Origin: Colias croceus
Taxonomy: Eukaryota > Arthropoda > Insecta > Lepidoptera > Pieridae
Assembly: GCF_905220415.1 (NCBI RefSeq)
Contig: NC_059551.1
Location: 2,614,001-2,678,000, forward strand
DNA length: 64,000 bases
Reading direction: 5' to 3'
Of this stretch, positions 1-10,308 are shown one piece after another. Position 1 is the first letter of the stretch; each line of letters begins with the position of its first letter. Below the pieces are notes generated by a model. That model did not search any database and was not told the DNA's origin. It saw nothing but the letters and a program-made list of their open reading frames with translations. The position numbers and the translations under genes are program-made.

Positions 1-1906
1 CTGCTTTTGTAGGGGACCGGTTCTTCAAATAAACAGCGGTATTGACCGCTTCTGCCCAGAACTGCCCATCTAAGCCTGCGTCTCGTAACATGCTGCGAGC
101 CTTCTCGACGATTGTCCTGTTGGCCCGCTCAGCAACACCGTTCTGCTGAGGCGAGTGCGGTATGGTAGTCTGGTGAATGATGCCGTTATCCTTCAAATAT
201 TCCTGGAATATAGAATTGACATATTCGCCTCCATTATCCGTCCTCAACAATTTTATTTTTCTATTGGTTTGGTTCTCCACCATTGCCTTGAAATGTTTGA
301 AGTTATCGAAAACTTCACTCTTATTTTTCAGAAAATAAATCCATGTTTTCCTACTACAATCATCAATAAACGTGAGGAAGTAACTAGCACCACCGAAAGA
401 TTTCACTGGCATAGGCCCGCATAAATCACTGTGTACAACACCTAACAGTTCATTTGACCTACTTTGTGCCTTCTTAGGAAAAGGTAATTTGCTAAGCTTC
501 CCCTTAACACAAGCTTCACATTGACTGAACTGTGATTTATCATAAGTAATACCACTAGCCATACCTTTCATTAACAAATGCATACTCCTCATATTGAGAT
601 GTCCTAGTCTCCTGTGCCATGTCTCCTGCGTAACAGAGTTAGCAGCCGCCTGGAAACTCAGCTCAGTTTCTTTCTTACAGCTCTCAGATGCTTTCTTCTG
701 CACTAAATCTTGAGCTTCTGTATTTACCTTGGTAGTCGCAGATTCTACACTATTCCCTGAAAACATAGAACAGCCACCACATCCTACCACACACAGATCA
801 CGCTCTCTAACAGATTCTGCAGTTTCTAATTGATAAACACCATTTTTATGTACAGCTGTAGCTGCTAGCTTTTTACCATAGAATATATTACAACATTTTT
901 CATTAAAAATAACTCTAAAACCCTTCCTAGTTAACGCACTGACTGACAACAAGTTTGTAGCTAAGTTCGGTACATGATAAACTTCACTGATTGTTTTGAT
1001 GCCTAATTTCAAATTTACTTTTACATCACCACGACCAGCAGTAAATAGTTTTTCACCATTAGCCACCTTGACTTCAGACACATAACCAGGAACAAAGTTA
1101 TTTAGTATATTCCTGTCATGACACATATGACTACTCGCACCAGAGTCTATTAACCATATATCATTCTGCACACAAGCTGATAATGCTGTCAATAGTAACT
1201 GGTTTGTTGAGCTCTCCGCCTTAACTGGTTTCACAGATTTACAGTTCCTCGAGAAGTGACCAAGCTTCTTGCACTTAAAGCATTTGATTTTCTTACGTGC
1301 CGCCACCAACGCTGTTGAACTCGTGTCACCTTTTTCATCACGTCGATGCTTCTCCTGCATGAGCTTCGCTTTGACCACTTCACTCGACAACTTGATATTA
1401 GAATTTTCAAGTGCCATTATGAGTGGATCAAAGTCTTGAGACAAGCCACTCAGTAAGAGAACTGCAACGAAATCGTCTTCCAGAGGTGAACCAATATCGT
1501 TCAGCTGTTGACTTAGGTCGCTAATCTTCGCAACGTAAGCTTCCATGCTTTCACATTCGCATAATTTTGTTGCAAACAAAAGACGAAGCAAACTCAGTCT
1601 CCTTGACAACCCCTTGTCTTCGTACGCCTTTTGCAAATTAATCCATGCATCCCGCGCCGTCTCTGCGTTCCTTACATGCGTAAAAACCGAGGGCTTTACT
1701 GACAAACAGATCTTAGCAAGAGCTTTCTGAGATCTCTTCATATGAGCCGCATCTTTGACATCTTCAGTTTTATCTTCCGAAACGACGTCCCATAAGTCCT
1801 CGTGAATGAGTAGCATTTTCAGTTGGAACTTCCAATTACTGTAGTTTTCTATGCCGCTCAACTTCTCCACAGGAGTTAAAGTCGAAACCGATGTCGATGT
1901 CGCCAT
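1..1906 (-). CDS. Copia retrotransposon Gag-Pol, partial (runs off left edge)
   Basis: An uninterrupted minus-strand frame runs from an ATG at 1906-1904 to base 1, about 635 codons. In order it shows a Copia-type Gag start (MATSTSVSTL), a CX2CX4HX4C zinc knuckle beginning at Cys209, the aspartic protease motif DSGAS at Asp254, and an integrase with an HHCC-like region (WHRRLGH near residue 430, CEACVKGK). The DDE catalytic residues fit Asp494, Asp557 and Glu593, with the last two 35 residues apart (RTDNGGEY, NGVAER). The reverse transcriptase and RNase H parts lie outside the window. The frame has no stop or shift, so this is a recent or still competent insertion. The leader and a putative LTR follow at 1907-2590. 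Confidence 0.93.
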   Translation of the reverse strand, partial: MATSTSVSTLTPVEKLSGIENYSNWKFQLKMLLIHEDLWDVVSEDKTEDVKDAAHMKRSQKALAKICLSVKPSVFTHVRNAETARDAWINLQKAYEDKGLSRRLSLLRLLFATKLCECESMEAYVAKISDLSQQLNDIGSPLEDDFVAVLLLSGLSQDFDPLIMALENSNIKLSSEVVKAKLMQEKHRRDEKGDTSSTALVAARKKIKCFKCKKLGHFSRNCKSVKPVKAESSTNQLLLTALSACVQNDIWLIDSGASSHMCHDRNILNNFVPGYVSEVKVANGEKLFTAGRGDVKVNLKLGIKTISEVYHVPNLATNLLSVSALTRKGFRVIFNEKCCNIFYGKKLAATAVHKNGVYQLETAESVRERDLCVVGCGGCSMFSGNSVESATTKVNTEAQDLVQKKASESCKKETELSFQAAANSVTQETWHRRLGHLNMRSMHLLMKGMASGITYDKSQFSQCEACVKGKLSKLPFPKKAQSRSNELLGVVHSDLCGPMPVKSFGGASYFLTFIDDCSRKTWIYFLKNKSEVFDNFKHFKAMVENQTNRKIKLLRTDNGGEYVNSIFQEYLKDNGIIHQTTIPHSPQQNGVAERANRTIVEKARSMLRDAGLDGQFWAEAVNTAVYLKNRSPTKA

Positions 1907-2002
1907 TTTTACATGTATGGACGGGCGTTTTAGTTTATTTATAAAATTACTTTTATTCTGCCAAAACTCAAAAATAATTATATACAGAGCAAAGATAACG
2001 TC

Positions 2003-2016
2003 CTGGGCCCATAACC
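2003..2016 (-). other. Copia primer-binding site (initiator tRNA-Met type)
   Basis: On the minus strand the 14 bases GGTTATGGGCCCAG lie about 97 bases upstream of the gag ATG. They match the known Copia primer-binding sequence, which pairs with the anticodon arm of initiator tRNA-Met rather than with a tRNA 3' end. The site directly adjoins the putative LTR end (..CCATCA). Confidence 0.75.
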
Positions 2017-2590
2017 TGATGGGTTTTGGGCAGGAAAAAGCAAAGATTGTTAAATAAACTTAAGATTCTTTATTAGACGATGCGCGTAGTACGAAGGGTA
2101 AAGACGGAAGAGAGAAATTATAAGATGACACATAGGTATTTGACATACACATTTGTTTATACAAACTCTTTTCACCAACAGTTCGGTCATAGAATAAATT
2201 TCGTCGAGATACTGATTTTGTGTCTTTAAACATTTTGAACGGACAGATCGTTCAATTTTATATTGTTGCTTGAATAGTTTTTAACTGGATTACTGGTATC
2301 ATTCATGCAAAAAAATAATAATAATATTAAACAAATTATAACTACTTATAATAATGTGCAATGCAATCAAGATGAAAAGCATCAAAATATCAAGTCACAC
2401 TTAACACTCTTGTTTTTCCTTGAAAACTACATCTCTTTCAAATTGTTTCATTTTAAATTTATTAATCATAGTTTAAAGTTTTTGTCATGTTTTCAACTCA
2501 GTTTTCAAAAATAATTTTTTTTAGAAATCACTAAAATCCTAAGCTAAAATCGCAGAAAAAAAATCACTGACAAGCTTTGACACATCAACA
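2017..2590 (-). repeat. Putative 5' LTR of the Copia element
   Basis: Read on the minus strand this stretch starts TGTTGATG and ends CCATCA directly before the primer-binding site, giving the expected TG..CA ends. The inner boundary (2017) is well set by the primer-binding site. The outer one (2590) is inferred only from the TGTTG start, because the second LTR lies outside the window. Confidence 0.45.
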
Positions 2591-2808
2591 ACTCAGGTTT
2601 TAATGACAGTTAACTGGCAAGTGTTGCCATTAAATTTTCGAAATAAAAAGCCAGTTTCATCTTTCGAACCAGACGTGACTAGTATAGATTTATTTATTGA
2701 TTTAATTTAATAAATGAAACGATACCAATTTAAATTTCACACTGTTTATGTATGATGTGCGCATGCCTTAATGCTCTAAGGCGCATGCGCAGGTTTCAAT
2801 TATTTTAT

Positions 2809-2972
2809 AACTAGTGGTCCGCCCCGGCTTCGCCCGTGGTACGTATTTAGTATCCTATATCCTTCTCCTGGCTCTAAACTACCTCCCTGCCAATTTTCAG
2901 CTAAATCGGTTCAGCCGTTCTTGAGTTATAAGTGGAGTAACTAACACGACTTTCTTTTATATATATAGATTT
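2809..2972 (-). mobile_element. Lep1-like Helitron-type repeat
   Basis: The minus-strand copy starts at plus-strand CTAGTGGTCCGCCCC followed by GGCTTCGCCCGTGG. This is the reverse complement of the conserved 3' end (hairpin plus CTAG). It ends in an AT run. Confidence 0.6.
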
Positions 2973-3000
2973 TAATAACATAAATAATTTAACAATTTCA

Positions 3001-3385
3001 ATGATGGGCCTCTACGGACCTAACGGTAAAGAATACGATTTTCATAAAATTCGCCAATTTTGCTATGGATGGGGTGCTAAAGTGTAACTTTTTTATACCT
3101 AAAATTAAAAAAAAAATTATTAAAAAAAAACTAAAGGGGACCTAACGAAAAAATTGTGGGACCTTATAGGACCTAACGGAGACCTATCGATTAAGGTCAT
3201 TTTTGACCCAAAATTCTATGGATGGGGTGCTAAAGTGCACTTTTTTATACCTAAAATTTAAAAAATTATTTAAAAAAAAACTAAAGGGGACCTAACGAAA
3301 AAATTGTGGGACCTTAAAGGACCTAACGGGGACCTAACGATCAAGGTCATTTTCGACCCAAAATTCCATAGATGGGGTGCTAAGT
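3001..3385 (+). repeat. 150-bp tandem repeat, about 2.5 copies
   Basis: The segment CTAAAGGGGACCTAACG recurs at 3131 and 3281 (150-base spacing). GATGGGGTGCTAA recurs in three units. The units contain runs of A and repeated GGACCTAACGG. The third copy ends about 90 bases before the hAT insertion. No coding function is evident. Confidence 0.75.
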
Positions 3386-3890
3386 TTGCACTGGTCATTC
3401 CTTCAATGTGTGAACTAATAAGAATGTCATCTAAACTCAAACAATGGCAATGCCTACTTGAATATTCTCAAGGCGAGGCGCAGTGTTGCCAACTCTACCA
3501 ACTTTTAGGTAGATCTACCTATTTTCACTTCAGTCTACCTATCTACCACCCTAGACCTAAAATCTACCAACTTTTTAAATTGTTTGACATATCACCACTT
3601 TGCGATATGTTGCAACATGCGACGATGCGTCAAGCTAGAGTCCAGGCCAAAAACCCCAAAAACCATAAAAAATCAGCAACAGTTCGTTCGTTCATGGTTC
3701 GTTCGCGCCAATTTCTGTCTTTTGGCAATGGCCCATTACCGATTGGCGCCGATTGGTTGGTTTGTTGCGGAATCAATGGTGAATTGAATATTTGTTCCTG
3801 TGTTGTGTCGTTTTGTTGTTAAAACTAAATAACTACGTATTAACGGTGCTGATTGCTGTTTGTTCTGTGTTGCATGTATTTATTTATATA

Positions 3891-4150
3891 ATGGATTCTG
3901 ACAGCACGTTTCGTCCATTAAAAAAGGAGACCAGTCTCCAATGTTTCCCCTGCTATGCGAATTCGTGAGAAAATTACTCACACTTCCACATAGTAGCGCA
4001 AACGTTGAGAGATTGTTTTCTGCAATTAATAATATGAAAACCTTCCAGAGAAATAAAATTTGCACGGATACTCTTAAGGGATTTTTGCGTACTAAAAGAT
4101 TTATAACAAACAATGGGCAGCCTAGTGCCAGAACATTTAAAACTTTTTAA
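3891..4150 (+). pseudogene. hAT transposase remnant (start plus C-terminal dimerisation domain)
   Basis: An ATG at 3891 opens a short frame (MDSDSTFRPLKKE). From 3941 another frame encodes FPLLCEFVRKLLTLPHSSA and then NVERLFSAINNMK, the conserved hAT-family C-terminal dimerisation motif, ending with a stop at 4148-4150. The two pieces are out of frame and the whole catalytic core is missing, so an internal deletion is inferred. It cannot encode an active transposase. Confidence 0.8.
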
Positions 4151-4227
4151 TAAAAATATGTATAATTTTAAAAAATTAACATTTTAAGAACAGTTCATGC
4201 ATTTTTAACCTCAAAAAATCTTCTTAA

Positions 4228-5715
4228 CCCTTATTTCGAATTTGTCCGTACCACCGGACAAGTACTTTAATAAAATCCACCGCCCCGTCTATTTCTATTT
4301 TTGCAACAAAAAAACTACTAAACTATTGGGAGGTCGATCAAATTTTAGTAGAAAAATAAATTTTGCGTGTGACAACCCAGAGTTTGACAGTTGGCGAAAA
4401 AATGTTCGCGAAACTGCGAACTAAGAAAGTCTTTCAGGTAATTTATTAAAAAATATTATTTTTTGCTTATGTTGCGTAGATTTTTTATTTGTGTTTTGTG
4501 AATTTAGTCTACTAACGTTCAAGTAATACGATTTCATAGCTTTTGCTTACGTTATTCTTAATAATTATCGAGTTTTTTACTTGTCCGCCACACCGTACTT
4601 CGTCGAAACACCTGTATTTATTGTGTCTTACAGCTTGTCCGTCACGGCGGACCTTGTCGAAATATGGTATGAAAATTTTTTACGTCACCTGAACTTGTTT
4701 ACCTGTTGCGTGAAAATTATGGTATTTTTTCTGTAAGTAACATTAGAAGCAACCACCTTAGAGGAGCCGAAGAAAAATTGAGTAGCGAAAAGGCACTGAA
4801 AAAGAAATCAAGGGAATCTTTCAGTTAAACCGTCTGTAACAAAAACAAGTTGTCAGTTGTGAGGTGGCATGACAACAAAGCTGCTACTCTAATCAGTTCC
4901 TATACCGACGCTGAACCAGTTAGTAGGATTAAAAGATATTGCAAGAATGCCAAGAGGAAAATCGATGTGTAGACTTGGCCGACATGTTGATCGCCTTGTA
5001 TAGAACTCCATTCAGGAGTAAGCGCTGGTACATGGCGATGTTCGCACAAATTATTGATATTTGCGTCGACGATGCGTGGATCCTGTATCGCAAACATGCA
5101 AACCCTGCCACTAAATGCATGCGGCTGAAAGATTTTTCGCTACGAAGTGTACCACAGTTTGGTCAGCACAAACAAAAGTGTTACCTATAAGAAAACGGAT
5201 GAAAGCACGATCACGACCTTTGTAAAACAAGACCGGCAGACAGTTCACGCTACGATGGAGTTTCTCACTTTCCGTCAGTGAAGGAGGAAGGTCGTTGTAT
5301 GTACTGCAATAAAAAAACTACGGTTTACTGCCTGAAATGTGATACACGCCTTTGTTTTGTGACGGGCAAAAATCCTCGCAACTGTTTTTTGAGCTCTCAT
5401 GTTAAATAATACAGGCCCTTACAGTTTCTTTGTACTTTTATAAAAAATAAAGACTCTTTTACTATTATATTCTTTTACTTTATACTATGCAACTTCTTTC
5501 ACGTATTCGATTAAGTACGCTAGGACGGACAAGTCATTTTAACACTTTTTTTACTAAGATTCGATAATGTCCGGTGTGGCGGACATCGCTTTTCTCCATA
5601 AGGGTGGGGGGTAGATTTTTTTTTCTTTTTTTGGAGGTTTAGAAAAACCATGAAAACTAGGTTATACAATAAAATTTTAATAAGTTTACTATCACCTTCT
5701 CTGTCGAAATAAGGG
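4228..5715 (+). mobile_element. piggyBac-like transposon nested in the hAT element
   Basis: Perfect 12-bp inverted ends CCCTTATTTCGA (4228-4239 and 5704-5715) are flanked by TTAA at 4224-4227 and 5716-5719, the piggyBac target duplication. Inside are remnants of a piggyBac transposase and several palindromic GTCCG..CGGAC subterminal motifs. At 1488 bp it is shorter than autonomous elements, so an internal deletion is likely. Confidence 0.92.
4759..5409 (+). pseudogene. piggyBac transposase remnant
   Basis: Pieces in shifted frames match the piggyBac transposase (DDE_Tnp_1_7). A segment around 4760-4970 (LSSEKALKKKS, VVRWHDNKAATL, KRYCKNAKRKIDV) carries one stop. A second at about 4970-5190 includes VDLADMLIALYRTPFRSKRW. 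The C-terminal cysteine-rich finger at about 5290-5409 has CMYC, CLKC and later Cys pairs and ends in TAA. The N-terminal half is absent, and at least one stop and two frame changes are present. Confidence 0.85.
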
Positions 5716-5831
5716 TTAATTGAGGAGGTAGATCTACCAATTTTGCATTTTACATTCTACCAACTTCTACCAACTTTTGGCACATAATCTACTAATTTTC
5801 TAAAATTGGGGTTGGCAACACTGGCGAGGCG

Positions 5832-6880
5832 TCTCGCGTTACGACTCGGAATCAATAAGTCTGTGCAATAAGTCGAACGCAAATTACTTCACAAATGCCA
5901 TTTTTATTCTATTCCTTCGTTAAACGCGACATTTTTATTTGAATGACACCAAAATGACACTCGTAAAATAATTAGGTTGACATTAGTACCCACAGAATCG
6001 TTAACAATCGTCCAAGCATTTATTTTTTAAATATTTCCCCTCTTTTATAACTTCATGTTTATTTTAATTCTAATTTCTACTAGACTTGCGTCAGCTAAAT
6101 CGCAATATCTTTTAAAATTCACTATTTCTGTAGACGCACAATTTTCAGTAGGCATCTTACGTTCGAAATTAGTGTAAAAAAAAATTCTAGACATTATTTT
6201 TTACCGGTTTGGACGTCAGCCATAAACTGTAAATACTTACGAGGAAATTCTTCAGGCTTGTTGTGCAATGCTTTGTTCTATTTAAGTACTTAAACAAAAA
6301 GTGTGTTGAGATTTATTTGCTAATTGTTTTTTTTTTTTACATTTCGCGTTTCATTCATCGTTGTTTTTTTTTTTAATTATTTAAAGAGTTTTTTTTTATT
6401 CGTCTAGATAACTAGGTAACTAGGTACCTATATTCTGGTATGAAAAACGCGTTAATAAAAAAATATAATTTATCTAGAAGTAGGTAAGTACTTAGTTAGT
6501 TGGGTAATATTTCAGAAAATAAAATATATAAGTACTTAGTTACATACCTGTGCATAATTTTATGATTAGGTAGGTACAATTCTTCACGCTATAAAAGTAA
6601 ATAATATTAATGAATATTAACCTCAGTGCGTATATTATCATTGCATGCGTAGGTAATTAATTTAAATATCTGATACTTATCTTTAATTAATTTTAAAAAA
6701 GTAAAGGTACCTAGGTACATAAGTAGGTACCTAGGTACTACTATATTTTTAACTTAATAAGAATATTAAATAAAGTATTGCCCAGTATTACTTAGGTTGT
6801 TTATTATGGAATATATTGAATAAGTAAAATATGCCAGCACGCACCCCCGACCTGAAAACCATTTTTAGAATACTAGCTGT
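5832..6880. other. AT-rich intergenic DNA
   Basis: No gene is seen. It contains T runs near 6320-6400 and short reiterated TAGGTACCTA-like motifs between 6410 and 6740. Confidence 0.5.
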
Positions 6881-6922
6881 GCCCAGCGGTTTTATACTTT
6901 TTATAGTATGATGACATCCATA

Positions 6923-7873
6923 GGGGAGAGCGGGGATGAAAGTCACATTTTTAACTTTTTTTATGTAACTTCCAAAATACGTTGTTTAGGAATGATATTT
7001 GTATACCAAACGATAGTGTAATTATTCTGTTACAAAATAAATAAACGTATTTTTGTATTATATTATCAGTTGTCGAAATATTTTGTATTTCCACCCTAAA
7101 GAAAAATGTGACTTATAACCCCGGGTCAGGGATGGTTGTCACAATGCCTAGGGTAGGTAGTCACATACTAAATAACAGGCAATTTATTAATAGAAAGTCA
7201 CTTTTTGGTCTTATAATTTTACGGAATAGTTTTTAATTAAGAACTCTTAACCAAATGAAACCGTAGACAGTCTTTATTTCAGTCTGAATATTAAGAATCA
7301 CAATTTTAGCAAATAATAATAAACGTGAGTCAATATAGAGTCATCAAGGATATATGGACTTCCAGCAGGTTTGTTAGGGTGATTTTCCGGTGTTGATTGA
7401 AAATTAACGGCTGAAACAAACAACCTCAAAACGCAAATAAAGTCAGCTCGTATATAGGGAGCTGGTTGACATGTGACAACCAGCCCCCGAAAATTTGTGA
7501 CATCGAGCCCCATAACACGTTGTAGAAAAAAAACATTGAAAATAAATTCCGGTCAAAGAATATCTAAAAAACTGTACTACGATATTATAAAACACATTTC
7601 ATCATCATCAAATGAACTGAAACATTATTACTGTGAAACAAGAACGTATAATTAGGAGGTTCGACACAGCAGCACAATTTACTTTTGCTGTGCGAAAACA
7701 ATAAACTCGTGTGAGGCCCTCATGGCAGATCGGAGCGGTCTGAAGCGAAGTGAGAACAGCGTTGTCACTGTATCGCTCTTGCTACGCTGTTCAACAGACT
7801 TATTCGATAGTTCAGTTTTGTGTTAAGACCGCTGTGACAACCAACCCGTGAGACAACCAAACCCGGTCTCCCC
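6923..7873. mobile_element. DNA transposon of unknown superfamily, TA-flanked
   Basis: The ends GGGGAGAGCGGGGATGAAAG and, in reverse complement, GGGGAGACCGGGTTTGGTTG form imperfect inverted repeats. Both are flanked by TA (6921-6922 and 7874-7875). TGTGACAACC-like motifs recur inside. Only short frames without recognisable transposase similarity are present, so it is probably non-autonomous. Confidence 0.6.
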
Positions 7874-8053
7874 TACTAATATTATAAATGCGAAAGTAAC
7901 TCTGTCGGTCTGTCTGTTACTCAATCATGCCTAACCTACTGAACCAATTTGCATGAAATTTGGTATGGAGATATTTTGATACCCGAGAAAGGACATAGCC
8001 TACCTTTTATTGCGAAATATGTACCACGGGCGAAGCCGGGGTGGACCGCTAGT
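7874..8053 (+). mobile_element. Lep1-like Helitron-type repeat
   Basis: It starts ACTAATATTATAAATGCG, has a short GTCT tract, and ends GGGCGAAGCCGGGGTGGACC then GCTAGT. It directly adjoins the TA-flanked element on its left. Confidence 0.7.
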
Positions 8054-8089
8054 AGAATAGAATATATGTATATAGGTACTCTAACAATG

Positions 8090-8300
8090 AATGGGCACAC
8101 GTGAATAATTTTTCAAATTTGACTCGAAGTTTCTGAGATTAGTGCGTTCAAGCAAATAAACACTTCAGCTTTAAAATATTAGTATACTAGCTTAAAAACG
8201 CATCAAAATCCGTTGCGTAGTTTTTAAGATGCATAAAATGGGACATAGGGACAGAAAAAGCGACTTTGTTTTATACTATGTAGTGAAATAGGCTATAGAG
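8090..8300. repeat. Degenerate Helitron-type fragments
   Basis: Pieces seen in other copies recur here: GAGATTAGTGCGTTCAAGCA with a terminal ATATTAGTATA, and a block with CGCATCAAAATCCGTTGCG that recurs near 49280. The boundaries are unclear. Confidence 0.45.
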
Positions 8301-8324
8301 TATAGATACCATTATAGTATTATC

Positions 8325-8563
8325 TACTAGATTTCCGCCCGCGGCTTCGCCCGCGTTTGCAAAGGAAAACCCGTATAGTTCCCGTTCCCGTGGGATTTCC
8401 GGGATAAAAACTATCCTATGTGTTAATCCAAGTTACCCTCTATATGTGTGCTAAATTTCATTGTAATCGGTTCAGTAGTTTTTACGTGAAAGAGTAACAA
8501 ACATCCATACATCCATACATCCATACTTACAAACTTTCGCCTTTATAATATATATATATTAGA
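8325..8563 (-). mobile_element. Lep1-like Helitron-type repeat
   Basis: The minus-oriented copy begins ACTAGATTTCCGCCCGCGGC and continues with GGCTTCGCCCGCG. It ends in CATCCATACATCCATAC and an AT run. Confidence 0.7.
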
Positions 8564-8967
8564 TGCTATAGGTACAATACATTCTCTATTTTATCGTATC
8601 ACGTTTGTATGATATTTAATTTTCACGTTTTACAACCGAAGCCGATCAGCAATGCGGGACAAATGCAACGGCACATGTCTTCGGTCATTGCCAAGGTTAC
8701 TACAGATTGGTTCTACATTATTTGTTTATGTTACAGACATGTATGGAATGTTTAATTTATATACGTATTGGTATATAAGTGTGTATATAAGTGACTGCAT
8801 GCCCGTAGACAGCTATATGAAGAGTTAGAAAATTCTTGTTTTCCCAAACTAGGTACTTTATTATCCTAGTCGATAAGTTTATTTTGGAAATATATTATCT
8901 ACTTTTTTAAACTTAATATAGTTACTTATTATTAAACTTATAAGTTTTTACCGGATATATAAGTTTT

Positions 8968-9004
8968 AAATATTGGGTAACCGCAAGTTAGTTACCCAAT
9001 ATTT
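8968..9004. repeat. Perfect 14-bp inverted repeat
   Basis: AAATATTGGGTAAC (8968-8981) and GTTACCCAATATTT (8991-9004) are exact complements around a 9-base loop. No associated gene is visible. Confidence 0.7.
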
Positions 9005-9195
9005 GAACTTTAAAAAATGAAAAACACATATTTGAACAATAATTTATTGAACATCTGATATGGCAATAATATTTGAACTAGGTGTATAATTATTTTAAAC
9101 AAGGATACAATAATATTAGGTATCTACTAAATTTAACACTGTACAGTACATATATCAAAACACTACAAAGTATACAGATTACATATTTATGATAT

Positions 9196-9375
9196 ACTAG
9201 CCGCGCTCCGCGGTTTCACCCGCGTGGCTCCGTTCCTAGCGGGATTATATATAGCCTATAGCCTTCCTCGATGAATGGTCTATCTAACACCGAAAGAATT
9301 TTTCAAATCAGACCTGTAGTTTCTGAGATGAGCGCGTTCAAACAAACAAACTCTTCAGCTTTATAATATTAGTAT
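9196..9375 (-). mobile_element. Helitron-type repeat, GCTCCGCGG subfamily
   Basis: It starts at ACTAGCCGCGCTCCGCGGTT and ends at the ATAATATTAGTATA motif that begins plus-oriented copies. It belongs to a second subfamily, also at 15423, 33872, 39523 and 47617. Confidence 0.65.
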
Positions 9376-10035
9376 ATATTGTCTGTGGTAATAATGAAAT
9401 GTTGACGTAACAATTTACCACAGACATACAGAAACGAGTAATTCTATTCTAACTTGTCTGTTAAATTATAAATTGGAGGGAAGATACGATGAAAATTATT
9501 ATTTAGCAATTATATAAATCAATTTAAATATGCTGTGATTAGAAGAGGAAGTTCATTTTTTTTTATTAAATTATTTTTGTGACCTTTCATTTCAGCAGTG
9601 ACATACTAAACAGATTCTTCTCTTTGCCTATAAAAACTACTAGCTACACCTTTCTTATAAATTATTACTTGCAGGTTACAATATTACACCATGTTATATT
9701 AATATACACATTGTCAATAAATAATATGGCTCATACATATACAAAACTTATCAAAATTATTATTAAATATTAATGCATAAAAAAGTACATGCAAAATAAT
9801 TTTTAGATTTATGCTAAAAATTATGTAAAACGTAGCTTGGCTTCAAAATAATCGTTATATAAATATTTTTAATGGATTCATAATATGAGATCGAGTTGAT
9901 TTCTAACTTGTACTTTTTATTAATTAACTAATGTACATTGCCTGTTTGAGATCGGCTACAAATTTTGAAATAATTAAATATCCTAGATAGAAAGAAAACC
10001 TGAATCTATATAAACAGATTATATATTGATTATAA

Positions 10036-10308
10036 GAGCAGCCGTACACGGGCAGCTCGAACAGTTAACGGCTGAGCGACATACACGGACGGCTCGAGCG
10101 GTCGGTCGTTGACTGCTCGAGCTGTCGTTACAAACCGCGCAGTTGACGGACGTAGTATTTGTATTCTCTTTGGTTGACAGCTTGAAGCGGTCGCGACTGC
10201 TCGAGCAGTTCATATACGGCAGTGAATGAATGTCTATAGTTCACCGCGCAGTCACAGCTTCAAGCCGTCGGTCTCAACTGCTTGAAGCGGTCCGTGTACG
10301 GCCGCCTT
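10036..10308. mobile_element. MITE with repeated CTCGAGC/CTTGAAGC motifs
   Basis: The left end GAGCAGCCGTACACGGGCAG resembles the reverse complement of the right end (GGCGGCCGTACACGGACCGC). Seven copies of a CTCGAGC- or CTTGAAGC-like octamer lie inside. A target duplication could not be fixed (TAA on the left, TTA on the right), so the superfamily is left open. Confidence 0.6.

Larger units (their letters stand above)
3481..5823 (+). mobile_element. hAT transposon, internally deleted, with an 8-bp target duplication
   Basis: The ends are CAGTGTTGCCAAC at 3481 and its near-complement GGTTGGCAACACTG ending at 5823. The flanks 3473-3480 and 5824-5831 are both GCGAGGCG, an 8-bp duplication typical of hAT. 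Subterminal AGATCTACC-type motifs lie near both ends. The element carries the C-terminal hAT dimerisation domain (3941-4150) and is interrupted by a piggyBac element (4228-5715). Confidence 0.9.

Noticed and set aside
1545..2057. Plus-strand frames over the Copia gag region
   Set aside because: They are antisense shadows of the intact minus-strand gag-pol frame.
3304..3822. 172-codon frame starting in the tandem repeat
   Set aside because: It crosses from the 150-bp repeat across the hAT left end, has no domain similarity, and its boundary matches the insertion rather than a gene.
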